Part shown: positions 53,616 through 61,598 of the stretch, piece after piece
Position numbering within the stretch: position 1 is the stretch's first letter
Layout of the letters: the number at the start of each line of letters is the position of its first letter
From: CAYZTY01 sp964444665
GTDB taxonomy: Bacteria > Planctomycetota > Phycisphaerae > Sedimentisphaerales > CAYZTY01
DNA length: 64,000 bases
NCBI GenBank assembly: GCA_964444665.1
Contig: CAYUIE010000004.1
Location: forward strand, 186,001 to 250,000
Reading direction: 5' to 3'
Position numbers and translations under genes: made by a program
Notes under the pieces: model-generated
Told to the model about the DNA's origin: nothing
The model's database searches: none
Seen by the model: only the letters and a program-made list of their open reading frames with translations

Positions 53616-54068
53616 TTATTCTATCTGATAATCGAATTGTTGTAAAATCTCATCTTCCTGCCGGTGCATTTCTTCTGCCTTTGCCTCGTCTGAATCATCG
53701 AATCCGAGATTATGCAGCAATCCGTGTACTACATAAAGAGCCAGCTCCGCTTCAGGTCTATAACCTCGACCCTCACCTTCTTTTCGGGCCTTTTCGCCGT
53801 TGATTACTAATTCGAAAGACTTCTCGGCCTTGCCTTCATCCGACAAATCAAAACTAATAACATCCGTGACAGCATCTTTTTTCAGAAATCTCTTGTTAGC
53901 CTTACGTATGGACTCATCATCGAGTACTACGACGCTCACCACCGCGCTGCTCAGGCCGAACTGGCGGCAGATACCCACGGTCATCTTCTTGAGCCGACCC
54001 CAGTCGAAATCGACTCCCTTGAAATACTCGACAAGCTCAACAGTTATATCTTCATTTCCATTTTGCAT
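53616..54068 (-). CDS. ybeY: Endoribonuclease YbeY
   Basis: Zinc RNase of 16S rRNA maturation and ribosome quality control. 150 residues. VTDVISFDLSDE is typical. The metal motif is HGLLHNLGFDD: His115 and His119 are present, but the third ligand, normally His, is Asp125 (GAT, one base from CAT). Asp serves as ligand in some metzincin-like proteases, so activity may persist. It starts one base from the end of the HD gene, so the two are coupled. Confidence 0.9.
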   Translation of the reverse strand: MQNGNEDITVELVEYFKGVDFDWGRLKKMTVGICRQFGLSSAVVSVVVLDDESIRKANKRFLKKDAVTDVISFDLSDEGKAEKSFELVINGEKARKEGEGRGYRPEAELALYVVHGLLHNLGFDDSDEAKAEEMHRQEDEILQQFDYQIE

Positions 54069-54069
54069 A

Positions 54070-55593
54070 CTAACTCGCTTTCTCGGCCTCAGGCTGTTTC
54101 TGCTCGGCCGTCTCTTCCGCGCCGGGATAAGCTATCCTGCCGTGATAGTGTGCAGCCAGAGATTTCGACAAACGGGCCTCTATCTGGCTCAGTTCACGCA
54201 GAGACAAGTCACACTCATCGAACTGCCCGTCCTGCAATCGTTTCAGCGCCAGATTGTGTACTACTGTCTCTATCCTCGTTGGCGTTTTCTCGGGTAAAGC
54301 TCGCACGGCTCCTTCCACAGCATCGGCCAACATAACAATCGCAGCCTCTTTTGTACGAGGCTTCGGACCAGGATAACGAAACTCAGTTTCCAGCAGTGGC
54401 CCTCGCTTTTCGTCCTGCTTCTTTCGGGCCTCGTTATAAAAATACTCGATAAGAGTTGTACCATGATGAGTATCAACAAACTGACGCAGGACCGCTGGCA
54501 GCCCGTATTCCTTGGCCATCTCAATACCATCCTTGACATGACCGACGATCACCAACTGGCTCATTGCCGGAGATAATTGCTCGTGTCGGCTCGTCCCGCC
54601 CATCTGATTTTCTATAAAATATGAGGGTTTGTTAATTTTACCAATATCATGATAATAAGCCCCTACCCTGCATAAAAGTCCGTTGGCACCCACCGATTCA
54701 GCCGCCGATTCGGCTATCGAACCAATCAGAAGACTGTGACTGAATGTTCCCGGCGCCTCCATTGCAAGTTTCTTCAACAAAGGTTGGTTCGCATCGCTGT
54801 AATCCAGAAGAGTCATACTTGTCGCAATACGAAATGCCCTCTCGATAAGCGGAAGCAGGGCCTGAATCACAATACCGACTGCAATAGTTACCGCTGCTGC
54901 ACTGCCGGCGTTTAAAGAAATTGTCCCGTATGACAGGCCCTGGATAAAGCCCATAGCGACTGCCGTACAAAGAACCGCTAAGGCCGCAATCGTACTAACC
55001 TCAAGCAGCTTCATTCGCGTACGGATATCTTTAAGTGTATAACAACACGCTGTAACACCTGCCATCATCGTCAGGAAAAGCTCTATGTTTGCAAGCCGGC
55101 CGATGGCAAAGCAGGCCAAAATCGAATAAAACAGGCTCATACCAAGCGCAAAACGCTGGTTGTAGGAAATCGTAAGGATGATGGCGCTGGTTACGGCCGT
55201 GCCTGTCGCCAAATAAATCCATTCGGGGAAAAAAGAACCCAGCTTCGCTATTATTAACAGAACTATATAAAGCCCTGCCAGAGCCATACTGCGCGTATAA
55301 TTGGTTATTATTCGCCTTTCATAGTGATAAATGTAAACCGCCGCCCCAAGGCAAATTAAGATAACTATTGTGGAAATTGAAAAAATCTCAATGCTGCTTT
55401 TCCATCGCACCATTGTGTAACTTGCTTCTGTTGCCAAAATCACGATGCTTAACGCGACAAAGACCAGAAACATCAGACCGGATACTATCGTGCCGCCGGC
55501 AAAAAACTGGTTGATACGTTCATGACGCTCGGCTGTTATCGTCTCACGAACCTGTTTTCGCCGCAGACTTATCTTCTTTTTTATAAGTGCCAT
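54070..55593 (-). CDS. 7TM-HD family phosphohydrolase (PgpH-like)
   Basis: Polytopic protein with about eight membrane helices (35-250) followed by a cytosolic HD domain: His286 (TFSHSLLIG), His315-Asp316 (YYHDIGK) and later THHG. This is the domain of PgpH cyclic-di-AMP phosphodiesterases. Unlike PgpH, it lacks the large extracytoplasmic domain, since only about 30 residues precede the first helix. 507 residues. Gene order phoH-HD-ybeY is conserved in many bacteria. Cyclic-di-AMP as substrate is inferred from the family. Confidence 0.87.
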   Translation of the reverse strand: MALIKKKISLRRKQVRETITAERHERINQFFAGGTIVSGLMFLVFVALSIVILATEASYTMVRWKSSIEIFSISTIVILICLGAAVYIYHYERRIITNYTRSMALAGLYIVLLIIAKLGSFFPEWIYLATGTAVTSAIILTISYNQRFALGMSLFYSILACFAIGRLANIELFLTMMAGVTACCYTLKDIRTRMKLLEVSTIAALAVLCTAVAMGFIQGLSYGTISLNAGSAAAVTIAVGIVIQALLPLIERAFRIATSMTLLDYSDANQPLLKKLAMEAPGTFSHSLLIGSIAESAAESVGANGLLCRVGAYYHDIGKINKPSYFIENQMGGTSRHEQLSPAMSQLVIVGHVKDGIEMAKEYGLPAVLRQFVDTHHGTTLIEYFYNEARKKQDEKRGPLLETEFRYPGPKPRTKEAAIVMLADAVEGAVRALPEKTPTRIETVVHNLALKRLQDGQFDECDLSLRELSQIEARLSKSLAAHYHGRIAYPGAEETAEQKQPEAEKAS

Positions 55594-55604
55594 TTACCCA
55601 CCAT

Positions 55605-56543
55605 TTACTCACGTTTCCTGTTGTCATATGCCTCAACGATACTCTGTACCAGGCTATGCCGAACTATATCGGCTTGTGTCAATCCTACAATACCGATGCC
55701 TTTTGTTCCTCGAAGCTTCTCAATAGCATCAACCATTCCACTGCGCTGCTTGCTTTCGAGGTCGATTTGTGTTATATCGCCTGTGATAATCACTTTCGAG
55801 CCACGTCCCATCCTCGTAAGGAACATCAACATCTGGGAAGGCAGCGTATTTTGTGCTTCGTCACAGATTATCACCGCCTCGTTCAATGTGCGACCTCGCA
55901 TAAATGCCAGCGGAATAATTTCAATAATGTCCATTTCCAGGAATTTTCGCATCTGAGAGAATTCCATCATATCCTCCAGGCTGTCGAAAAGGGGCCTGAG
56001 ATACGGATTGACCTTTGCCTGCATATCTCCCGGCAGAAAACCCAATCGCTCACCTGCCTCTACTGCCGGACGGGCGAGGATTATCTTACGAATCTGTTTT
56101 TTCTTCAGCATCGAGACCCCAATGGCCACTGCCAGATATGTCTTGCCCGTACCGGCCGGTCCGGTGCAAAAGGTAAGGTCGTCTTTCAACATTGTCTCGA
56201 CGTATTTCATTTGTCCCTTCGTGAAAGGCTCGATCATCCCCTTACGTGAATAGACCACAATCGCCTGGCTTTCCCCCGGCTCAATACCAGACTTTCGCTG
56301 GGCGGCAAGCTCCTCAACATCTTCCAGGCGTAACGCTCCACGTTCCACCAGTCGTCTTTGCATTCTTTCGATAAGTTCCGCCGCTTTGTCCACCTGTTCT
56401 TTGGTCCCGCGGACTATCACATTGCCGTCGCGGGCTGTAATCTGAACATCAAAGCTCTCTCGAATGCGTCGCAGGTACTTATCACCCGGACCAAACAGCT
56501 CCGTCCGATTTGCATCAGAGCCTAATTGTATCGTTACCTGCAA
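55605..56543 (-). CDS. phoH: PhoH-like ATPase
   Basis: P-loop ATPase, possibly acting with YbeY in RNA metabolism. A KH-like N-terminal part (1-65), Walker A GPAGTGKT (128-135), Walker B IICDEAQN, and an ITGDITQID sensor. 312 residues. The start is TTG, with AGGAAC as ribosome site. It is 11 bases from the HD gene and 9 bases after cdsA, so it belongs to the same operon. Confidence 0.93.
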   Translation of the reverse strand: MQVTIQLGSDANRTELFGPGDKYLRRIRESFDVQITARDGNVIVRGTKEQVDKAAELIERMQRRLVERGALRLEDVEELAAQRKSGIEPGESQAIVVYSRKGMIEPFTKGQMKYVETMLKDDLTFCTGPAGTGKTYLAVAIGVSMLKKKQIRKIILARPAVEAGERLGFLPGDMQAKVNPYLRPLFDSLEDMMEFSQMRKFLEMDIIEIIPLAFMRGRTLNEAVIICDEAQNTLPSQMLMFLTRMGRGSKVIITGDITQIDLESKQRSGMVDAIEKLRGTKGIGIVGLTQADIVRHSLVQSIVEAYDNRKRE

Positions 56544-56552
56544 GTTCTGTTC

Positions 56553-57413
56553 CTACAGCATGGCCGCTATCGCAAAAAAAAGATACGCAAACGGGGCCGT
56601 CATCAAGGGTGAATCTATTATGTCAAGTACACCGCCGAAGCCTGGAACTTTCTGCCCTGAATCTTTTTGTTCGGCATTACGTTTTATCATCGACTCGGCC
56701 AGATCGCCTAATTGACCGAGAAACGCAAATATAAGTCCGAATAAAACCGCAAGCCACACTCTCATTATACCGCAACCGGCTGCAAATATCGAGGCGATTA
56801 ATACTGAAAACAATACCGCGCCGCCCATACCCTCCCAGGTCTTGCCGGGGCTTATTTTAGGCGAAAATTTGTGCCTGCCAAACAAGCTACCGGCCGTGTA
56901 AGCTCCTATATCGGCAGATTTTACGACCAAAATAAACATTAATAACGCCCAAACCCCGAACTCTATCCGCACCGCAAGAACCAGGCTGCCCAAAATACCT
57001 GTATAAAAAACCAAAAAACAATTTGCCCCACAGTTGGCGATTACCCCAGCCGTGCCGTAAAAAACAGCCTGGTACAGGAAAAATGCCATCACAGTGCCCG
57101 CAGCAACGAGCACCAGATACAACTCAAGCCGTATCGGAAAAAGTTGCGGCCAATACCAGCTCGTCGCGAACAGCAACGAGCTGATAATCGTCACGGGCGT
57201 GAAACTCCGCAGCCCAACCCTCGGCAGCAGTCTTGAAAGCTCCTGAATCCCAACTATCACCAACAAAGCCACCAGCACACACAATATCGTACCCTGCACT
57301 CTGGTATTCTCAATAGAGGCGCTTAGCGAGCCGTCCAGCCAGCCGTCAAGCAGGACAATCCCCACGAAAAACAGCGTCATCAGGGTTCCGAAAAATAGTC
57401 TGCTTTTGACCAT
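56553..57413 (-). CDS. cdsA: Phosphatidate cytidylyltransferase
   Basis: Makes CDP-diacylglycerol for phospholipids. 286 residues with about eight membrane helices. The signature near the C terminus reads KRNAEQKDSGQKVPGFGGVLD; relative to the PROSITE pattern, the usual His before GG is Phe and the last part is DIIDS. The metal/substrate Asp residues are kept. It lies between uppS and phoH. Confidence 0.9.
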   Translation of the reverse strand: MVKSRLFFGTLMTLFFVGIVLLDGWLDGSLSASIENTRVQGTILCVLVALLVIVGIQELSRLLPRVGLRSFTPVTIISSLLFATSWYWPQLFPIRLELYLVLVAAGTVMAFFLYQAVFYGTAGVIANCGANCFLVFYTGILGSLVLAVRIEFGVWALLMFILVVKSADIGAYTAGSLFGRHKFSPKISPGKTWEGMGGAVLFSVLIASIFAAGCGIMRVWLAVLFGLIFAFLGQLGDLAESMIKRNAEQKDSGQKVPGFGGVLDIIDSPLMTAPFAYLFFAIAAML

Positions 57414-57481
57414 ATCTCTTATTGTCCGGCTATGCAGCTTCTTTTAGCCTGAATCAAGCCCCTTACTGAGTTCTTCACATA

Positions 57482-58288
57482 TCACACCCGGCTCGACTGA
57501 GCTCGCCGGAGTCCGCCGAAACGCCGGCATCTCTCCGCATAAGCTAATATAGCCCTTTTAAGGTCCGCTCTTTTAAAGTCGGGCCACAGCGCTTTCGTCA
57601 CATAGAACTCAGTGTATGAAATCTGCCAAAGAAGAAAGTTACTCACTCTCATCTCGTTCGATGTGCGTATTAGTAAATCCGGCTCAGGCAATCCTGCCGT
57701 GTACAAATGCTGATTAACACATTCTTCATCGATGTCTTTGAGTCTCAGTTTCCCGCTTTTATATTTGCTTGAAATACTTTTCACGGCCTCAATAATTTCC
57801 GTCCTTGCACCATAATTCAGCGCCAGTGCCAGTACCATCCCCGTATTATCCTCGGTCATCTTGACACTCTCGAGCAGTGCACTAACCACTTCTACTGGAA
57901 GGCTGTCCTGCCGGCCCAGATGAACCAGCTTTACATTTCTCCTCATCAGCATCGGCCGTATATTAACCAGGTATCGCTCGTAAAGATGCATTAAAAAGCC
58001 GACTTCATTTCTCGGTCTTTTCCAGTTCTCTAAACTGAACGAATAGAGAGTCAGGTATTCAATCCCCACGTCCACACAGTGCTTTACGACCTTTTCAACG
58101 GTTTTGGCTCCCTGCCGGTGCCCTTCGAAGCGTGGAAGCCCCCTCTTTTGCGCCCATCGCCCGTTACCATCCATTATTATAGCGATGTGACGAGGCAGTT
58201 GGTTGTCTTTAAGTCCAAAAAGTTTTGCGCTTCTCCGCCGTTTTTCCTCGATACTAATATCCAATTCTCTATGTGCCTTTATTGGCAT
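57482..58288 (-). CDS. uppS: Undecaprenyl diphosphate synthase
   Basis: Cis-prenyltransferase giving the C55 carrier for peptidoglycan and other glycans. 268 residues. IIMDGNGRWAQKRG with catalytic Asp, HRQGA, YSFSLENWKRP and RTSNEMRVSNFLLW (usually RTSGE). The last dozen codons (FGGLRRAQSSRV) lie in a dispersed repeat (57490-57520), so the original C terminus may have been replaced by repeat sequence. It starts 3 bases after purA. Confidence 0.94.
   Translation of the reverse strand: MPIKAHRELDISIEEKRRRSAKLFGLKDNQLPRHIAIIMDGNGRWAQKRGLPRFEGHRQGAKTVEKVVKHCVDVGIEYLTLYSFSLENWKRPRNEVGFLMHLYERYLVNIRPMLMRRNVKLVHLGRQDSLPVEVVSALLESVKMTEDNTGMVLALALNYGARTEIIEAVKSISSKYKSGKLRLKDIDEECVNQHLYTAGLPEPDLLIRTSNEMRVSNFLLWQISYTEFYVTKALWPDFKRADLKRAILAYAERCRRFGGLRRAQSSRV
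57490..57520. repeat. Dispersed repeat inside uppS 3' end
   Basis: GCTCGACTGAGCTCGCCGG matches the core of the repeat at 3886-3917. It encodes the last residues of UppS on the minus strand. Confidence 0.5.
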
Positions 58289-58291
58289 TTT

Positions 58292-59590
58292 TCATCCTGT
58301 CGTAAAAGAAAATGAGTCTCTGAAAATGGTCTGGTCACGTCTTGGTCCGACCCCTATCATACTAATCGGCTTTCCAATCAGCTCCTCAAGCAGTTGAACA
58401 TATTTCTTTGCGTTGTTCGGCAAAGCCCCGAAGTCCTTCACGTCGGTTATTTCTTCGTCCCAGCCGGGCACAGCCTCGTAGACGCACTCGGCCTGCAAAA
58501 GCTCGTCTTCTTGTAACGGGAAAAATGTAAGCTCTTTGCCGTTGATTTTATATGCCAGGCAAACTTTTAATTCCTTCAGGCCGCTTAGCGTATCCAGGTG
58601 CATAAGCGCCAATTCATCTATGCCGCCAATAGTTGTGGAATACGACAACACCACTGCATCGAACCAGCCGCAGCGTCGTGGTCGGCCTGTCGTTGTACCG
58701 TACTCATGCCCCCGGTCTCGAATATACTGCCCGACCTCGTTCTCGAGCTCGGTTGGAAAAGGACCTGTTCCAACGCGCGTTGTATAAGCCTTGGCAACTC
58801 CAACGAACTTGTCCACTAATCTTGCCGGGACTCCACAGCCGGCAGGCATACCCAGTGAGCTTGAATTAGAGCTTGTCACAAATGGAAATGTTCCGTGGTC
58901 CAAATCGAGCAAAGCCCCTTGCGCGCCTTCGAATAAAACCCGTTTGCCCTGTGCGATTGACTCGTGCAGATACTGCGTCGTGTTGCTCAAAAAACTGCCG
59001 AGCTTCTCTGCATATTCTTCACACTTTGAAATTATTAGCTCGGCCTTAATCGGTTGTGCGTTGTATAGGGCCCCGAAAACCTTGTTCTTATAATCCACGA
59101 TTCTGTTTAGTTTTTCATGCAGCGTCTGCAGGTTACGAAAATCCGCCATCCGCACCGCATAGCTTCTGCCCACCTTGTCCGCATAGCAGGGCCCAATGCC
59201 CCGGATTGTGGTGCCCAGCTTCGCCTTGCCCAGAGCCTCTTCACGAAGCCGGTCCTCGGCCTTGTGATAGTCCAGGACTACGTGTGCATTTTCACTGATA
59301 TGCACCCGGCCCGTAACTGAAATGTTCTTTTCCCCAAGCATCCGTATCTCTTCCAGCAGCACCTCCGGGTCAACGACAACCCCGTTGGCGATTACGCATT
59401 CTATCCCCGGCCGAACCACTCCACTGGGCAAAAGGTGCAGCGCAAAGCTTGCATCACCCACAACAACCGTATGACCCGCATTCGCTCCACCGCTATAGCG
59501 AACCACAACATCGTTCCGTTCTGCAAGAATATCTACTACTTTACCTTTGCCCTCATCACCCCACTGCAGCCCAACAACACATACATTCAT
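58292..59590 (-). CDS. purA: Adenylosuccinate synthetase
   Basis: First committed step from IMP to AMP. 432 residues. N-terminal GTP loop WGDEGKGKVVD, GANAGHT, GIGPCYADK and the C-terminal GVGPRRDQT. It is the first gene of the long minus-strand group purA-uppS-cdsA-phoH-HD-ybeY-corC-recO. The ATG lies about 215 bases from the next upstream gene. Confidence 0.97.
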   Translation of the reverse strand: MNVCVVGLQWGDEGKGKVVDILAERNDVVVRYSGGANAGHTVVVGDASFALHLLPSGVVRPGIECVIANGVVVDPEVLLEEIRMLGEKNISVTGRVHISENAHVVLDYHKAEDRLREEALGKAKLGTTIRGIGPCYADKVGRSYAVRMADFRNLQTLHEKLNRIVDYKNKVFGALYNAQPIKAELIISKCEEYAEKLGSFLSNTTQYLHESIAQGKRVLFEGAQGALLDLDHGTFPFVTSSNSSSLGMPAGCGVPARLVDKFVGVAKAYTTRVGTGPFPTELENEVGQYIRDRGHEYGTTTGRPRRCGWFDAVVLSYSTTIGGIDELALMHLDTLSGLKELKVCLAYKINGKELTFFPLQEDELLQAECVYEAVPGWDEEITDVKDFGALPNNAKKYVQLLEELIGKPISMIGVGPRRDQTIFRDSFSFTTG

Positions 59591-59748
59591 CTGCCTGCCT
59601 CACTTTCCAGAATAAAACAATCCACAGCCTGCGATACCTACCTCCCAATGAGCCGGCGCAGCAGCCCCTATTCGCTCTTTCTCGAAGAAATGGTAAATCA
59701 ACATAAATAAGCTGAAGGTTGACAACCCCGATAAATCGGGACCACAAA

Positions 59749-59795
59749 CCCCGTTAGAAGTATGCTCGGAGTCTCATGGCTCACTTCTAACGGGG
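59749..59795. repeat. Long inverted repeat (13-bp arms)
   Basis: CCCCGTTAGAAGT and ACTTCTAACGGGG are perfect arms around a 21-base loop. A smaller CCCGATAAATCGGG palindrome lies just to its left at 59727-59743. It sits between purA and the membrane-protein gene. With no T-run, a repeat or RNA hairpin is more likely than a terminator. Confidence 0.65.
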
Positions 59796-59805
59796 CAAGC
59801 AGCTC

Positions 59806-60267
59806 TTAGCTTATTTTGGCGACCAGCTCATTCAAAATAGCATCTAAGTTATCATAGTTCCGACCGCTGAGCCTGCATTCTGCTTCCCTGCCGGATTCAT
59901 CCTTATATGTAATGACAAAATAGTCTTTCGATTCAAAGTACGTCTTGTCTATTTTTACGATTGACTGGTACGTCAGTTTTTCTTTTCCGTCTATAATGAT
60001 ACCATCCGAATCGGCCGTTATCTTTCTATTCTTTACCGCCAAAAACCACACTGCAAGAGCAACAGCACCAGACAACAAAAAAACCGGCGCCTTTCGGTTG
60101 AATGCCAGCGTGCTGTCGGGCTTTCCTTCAATAGTCGTATGTTTTTCTTTGAATTTATCGCTAAAGTAACCGTCGTACACGCAATAAGAACCAAAGGCAA
60201 GCAGCAAGACTATACCAATTATAAAGTTCTGTTTTTTATACTTGCTATAGAACGCCTCTACCGCCAT
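59806..60267 (-). CDS. Hypothetical two-helix membrane protein
   Basis: 153 residues. Membrane helices near 14-32 and 61-77, then a soluble C-terminal domain (about 80-153) of beta-strand/helix pattern, with the look of a small PH-like or DUF fold (DGIIIDGKEKLTYQSIVKID). No family identified. It starts about 55 bases from the end of the next hypothetical gene upstream, so it may share its transcript. Confidence 0.62.
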   Translation of the reverse strand: MAVEAFYSKYKKQNFIIGIVLLLAFGSYCVYDGYFSDKFKEKHTTIEGKPDSTLAFNRKAPVFLLSGAVALAVWFLAVKNRKITADSDGIIIDGKEKLTYQSIVKIDKTYFESKDYFVITYKDESGREAECRLSGRNYDNLDAILNELVAKIS

Positions 60268-60322
60268 TTATCAGTCCTCCCAAAAAGACAGTCTTTCATT
60301 CGTTCTACTCTATGCTTCCATT

Positions 60323-61075
60323 CTATTGCCTTTGGGCAATAGCACTTGTCAAAGGCCTTATTATATTAGGTAGTATCTTGCTTGCCATCAATTCTTCAGA
60401 TATCTCGCGTTGTTTCTCAAACGACTTCAGAGCATCGAATTTCTCGTAAGGTACAGGATACTGCCGTATTGTGAAAAATACGCTTATAGGCTCTTCGGCC
60501 GTGTATCTATCGTTGCGTACCTCATAGCTGTTCGTCTTTGACTCCACGCTTATCCGCGCCTGTGTCCTGCAGTCTTCCGATATTGCCGTTACAATCGTCG
60601 GCGAAAAACCTATCGCCTTGCTGTTAGGCAAATCCAGCAGGCAGCCGAAAACACTGTTGCCGAACAACGCCTCGGCAATAATCTCATCATGGTTGCCGCG
60701 ATACATAAAATCCATTCCAAACGTGATATCCAGTGAATCAATGTCAAGGTGACTGACTCCGAGCATATAAGGTACCAGTTCGATAACAAGCCGGTCCTGC
60801 TCATAAGCCTGTTCGAGGTCGGGCGGATTAACGATTCCCGAACCAATTCTGTCGGTCTCCACCATAACCCAGCGGTACTGACCTCTTTCCCGGCTCTCCT
60901 CCAGACAGAACTGTCCGTGCTCACGGCGATAGAAGTTGCCCATCGACGGGAACTGCTTTTGCATCCTCTCGAAAAAACCAAGCAGGGTGTGCCGTTCGCT
61001 TGGAAGGTCAAGCTCGGTATTTATATACATATCCACATAAAAATCGTCGCATAGTGAATTATAACCGCTCGACAT
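60323..61075 (-). CDS. Hypothetical protein
   Basis: 250 residues without signal peptide or membrane helices. Acidic N-terminal half; the second half is beta-rich (RTQARISVESKTNSYEV). Looks like a cytosolic conserved protein, but no family or motif was recognised. It is the first gene of a probable pair with the membrane protein downstream. Confidence 0.65.
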   Translation of the reverse strand: MSSGYNSLCDDFYVDMYINTELDLPSERHTLLGFFERMQKQFPSMGNFYRREHGQFCLEESRERGQYRWVMVETDRIGSGIVNPPDLEQAYEQDRLVIELVPYMLGVSHLDIDSLDITFGMDFMYRGNHDEIIAEALFGNSVFGCLLDLPNSKAIGFSPTIVTAISEDCRTQARISVESKTNSYEVRNDRYTAEEPISVFFTIRQYPVPYEKFDALKSFEKQREISEELMASKILPNIIRPLTSAIAQRQ

Positions 61076-61598
61076 AGTTTTTAAACACTCCTGAAAGGCA
61101 AAATGTTCATATCCGGGCCCAATTCATCACATTCACGCATCTTCGCCGTTATTCTCGCATAAACCCCTCCCGCTGGCAAGAGCTAAACTGCCCAAAAAAC
61201 AGCCTGAAGAATGTACCTTCTGATAGCTAATAATTATTGGTTTTATAGCCTTTAACTCCGTCAATATCGAGCCAATCATCGACAAAATCCCGAAATTAAA
61301 CACCCGCCACACGCAATCTGCAACAATTTGGCTAACGGCCAAGCCCGGCCCTGCCGAAGCGGCAGTATAAAGAATCCCCATCCAGGCCCCGCATATTGGC
61401 CGCCCAAATAAACCTCCTCTTCAACGAGACGCCTCCGTAGCCCGCATCGTATCGTCAATGGACGATTAAAAAGAAAAGAAAAGTATATTTTATACTTGTT
61501 TTAATGGTTTTTGTATGTTATTACTGGACAAGCAGGATGTAGCGGTGCCCTTTTTAGTGCGCCGGGAGATACTAACAATTTTTTGAGAAAGATAAAAA
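61076..61598. other. Divergent intergenic region
   Basis: About 520 bases between a minus-strand hypothetical gene and the protease gene. It contains the palindrome AAGTATATTTTATACTT at about 61479-61495, near the protease promoter side. Small minus-strand frames exist (one after an AGGAGG site), but none is convincing. Confidence 0.55.

Noticed and set aside
61133..61458. Small minus-strand genes upstream of the protease gene
   Set aside because: One frame has an AGGAGG site before TTG, but the products have no protein-like features and the frames overlap each other.
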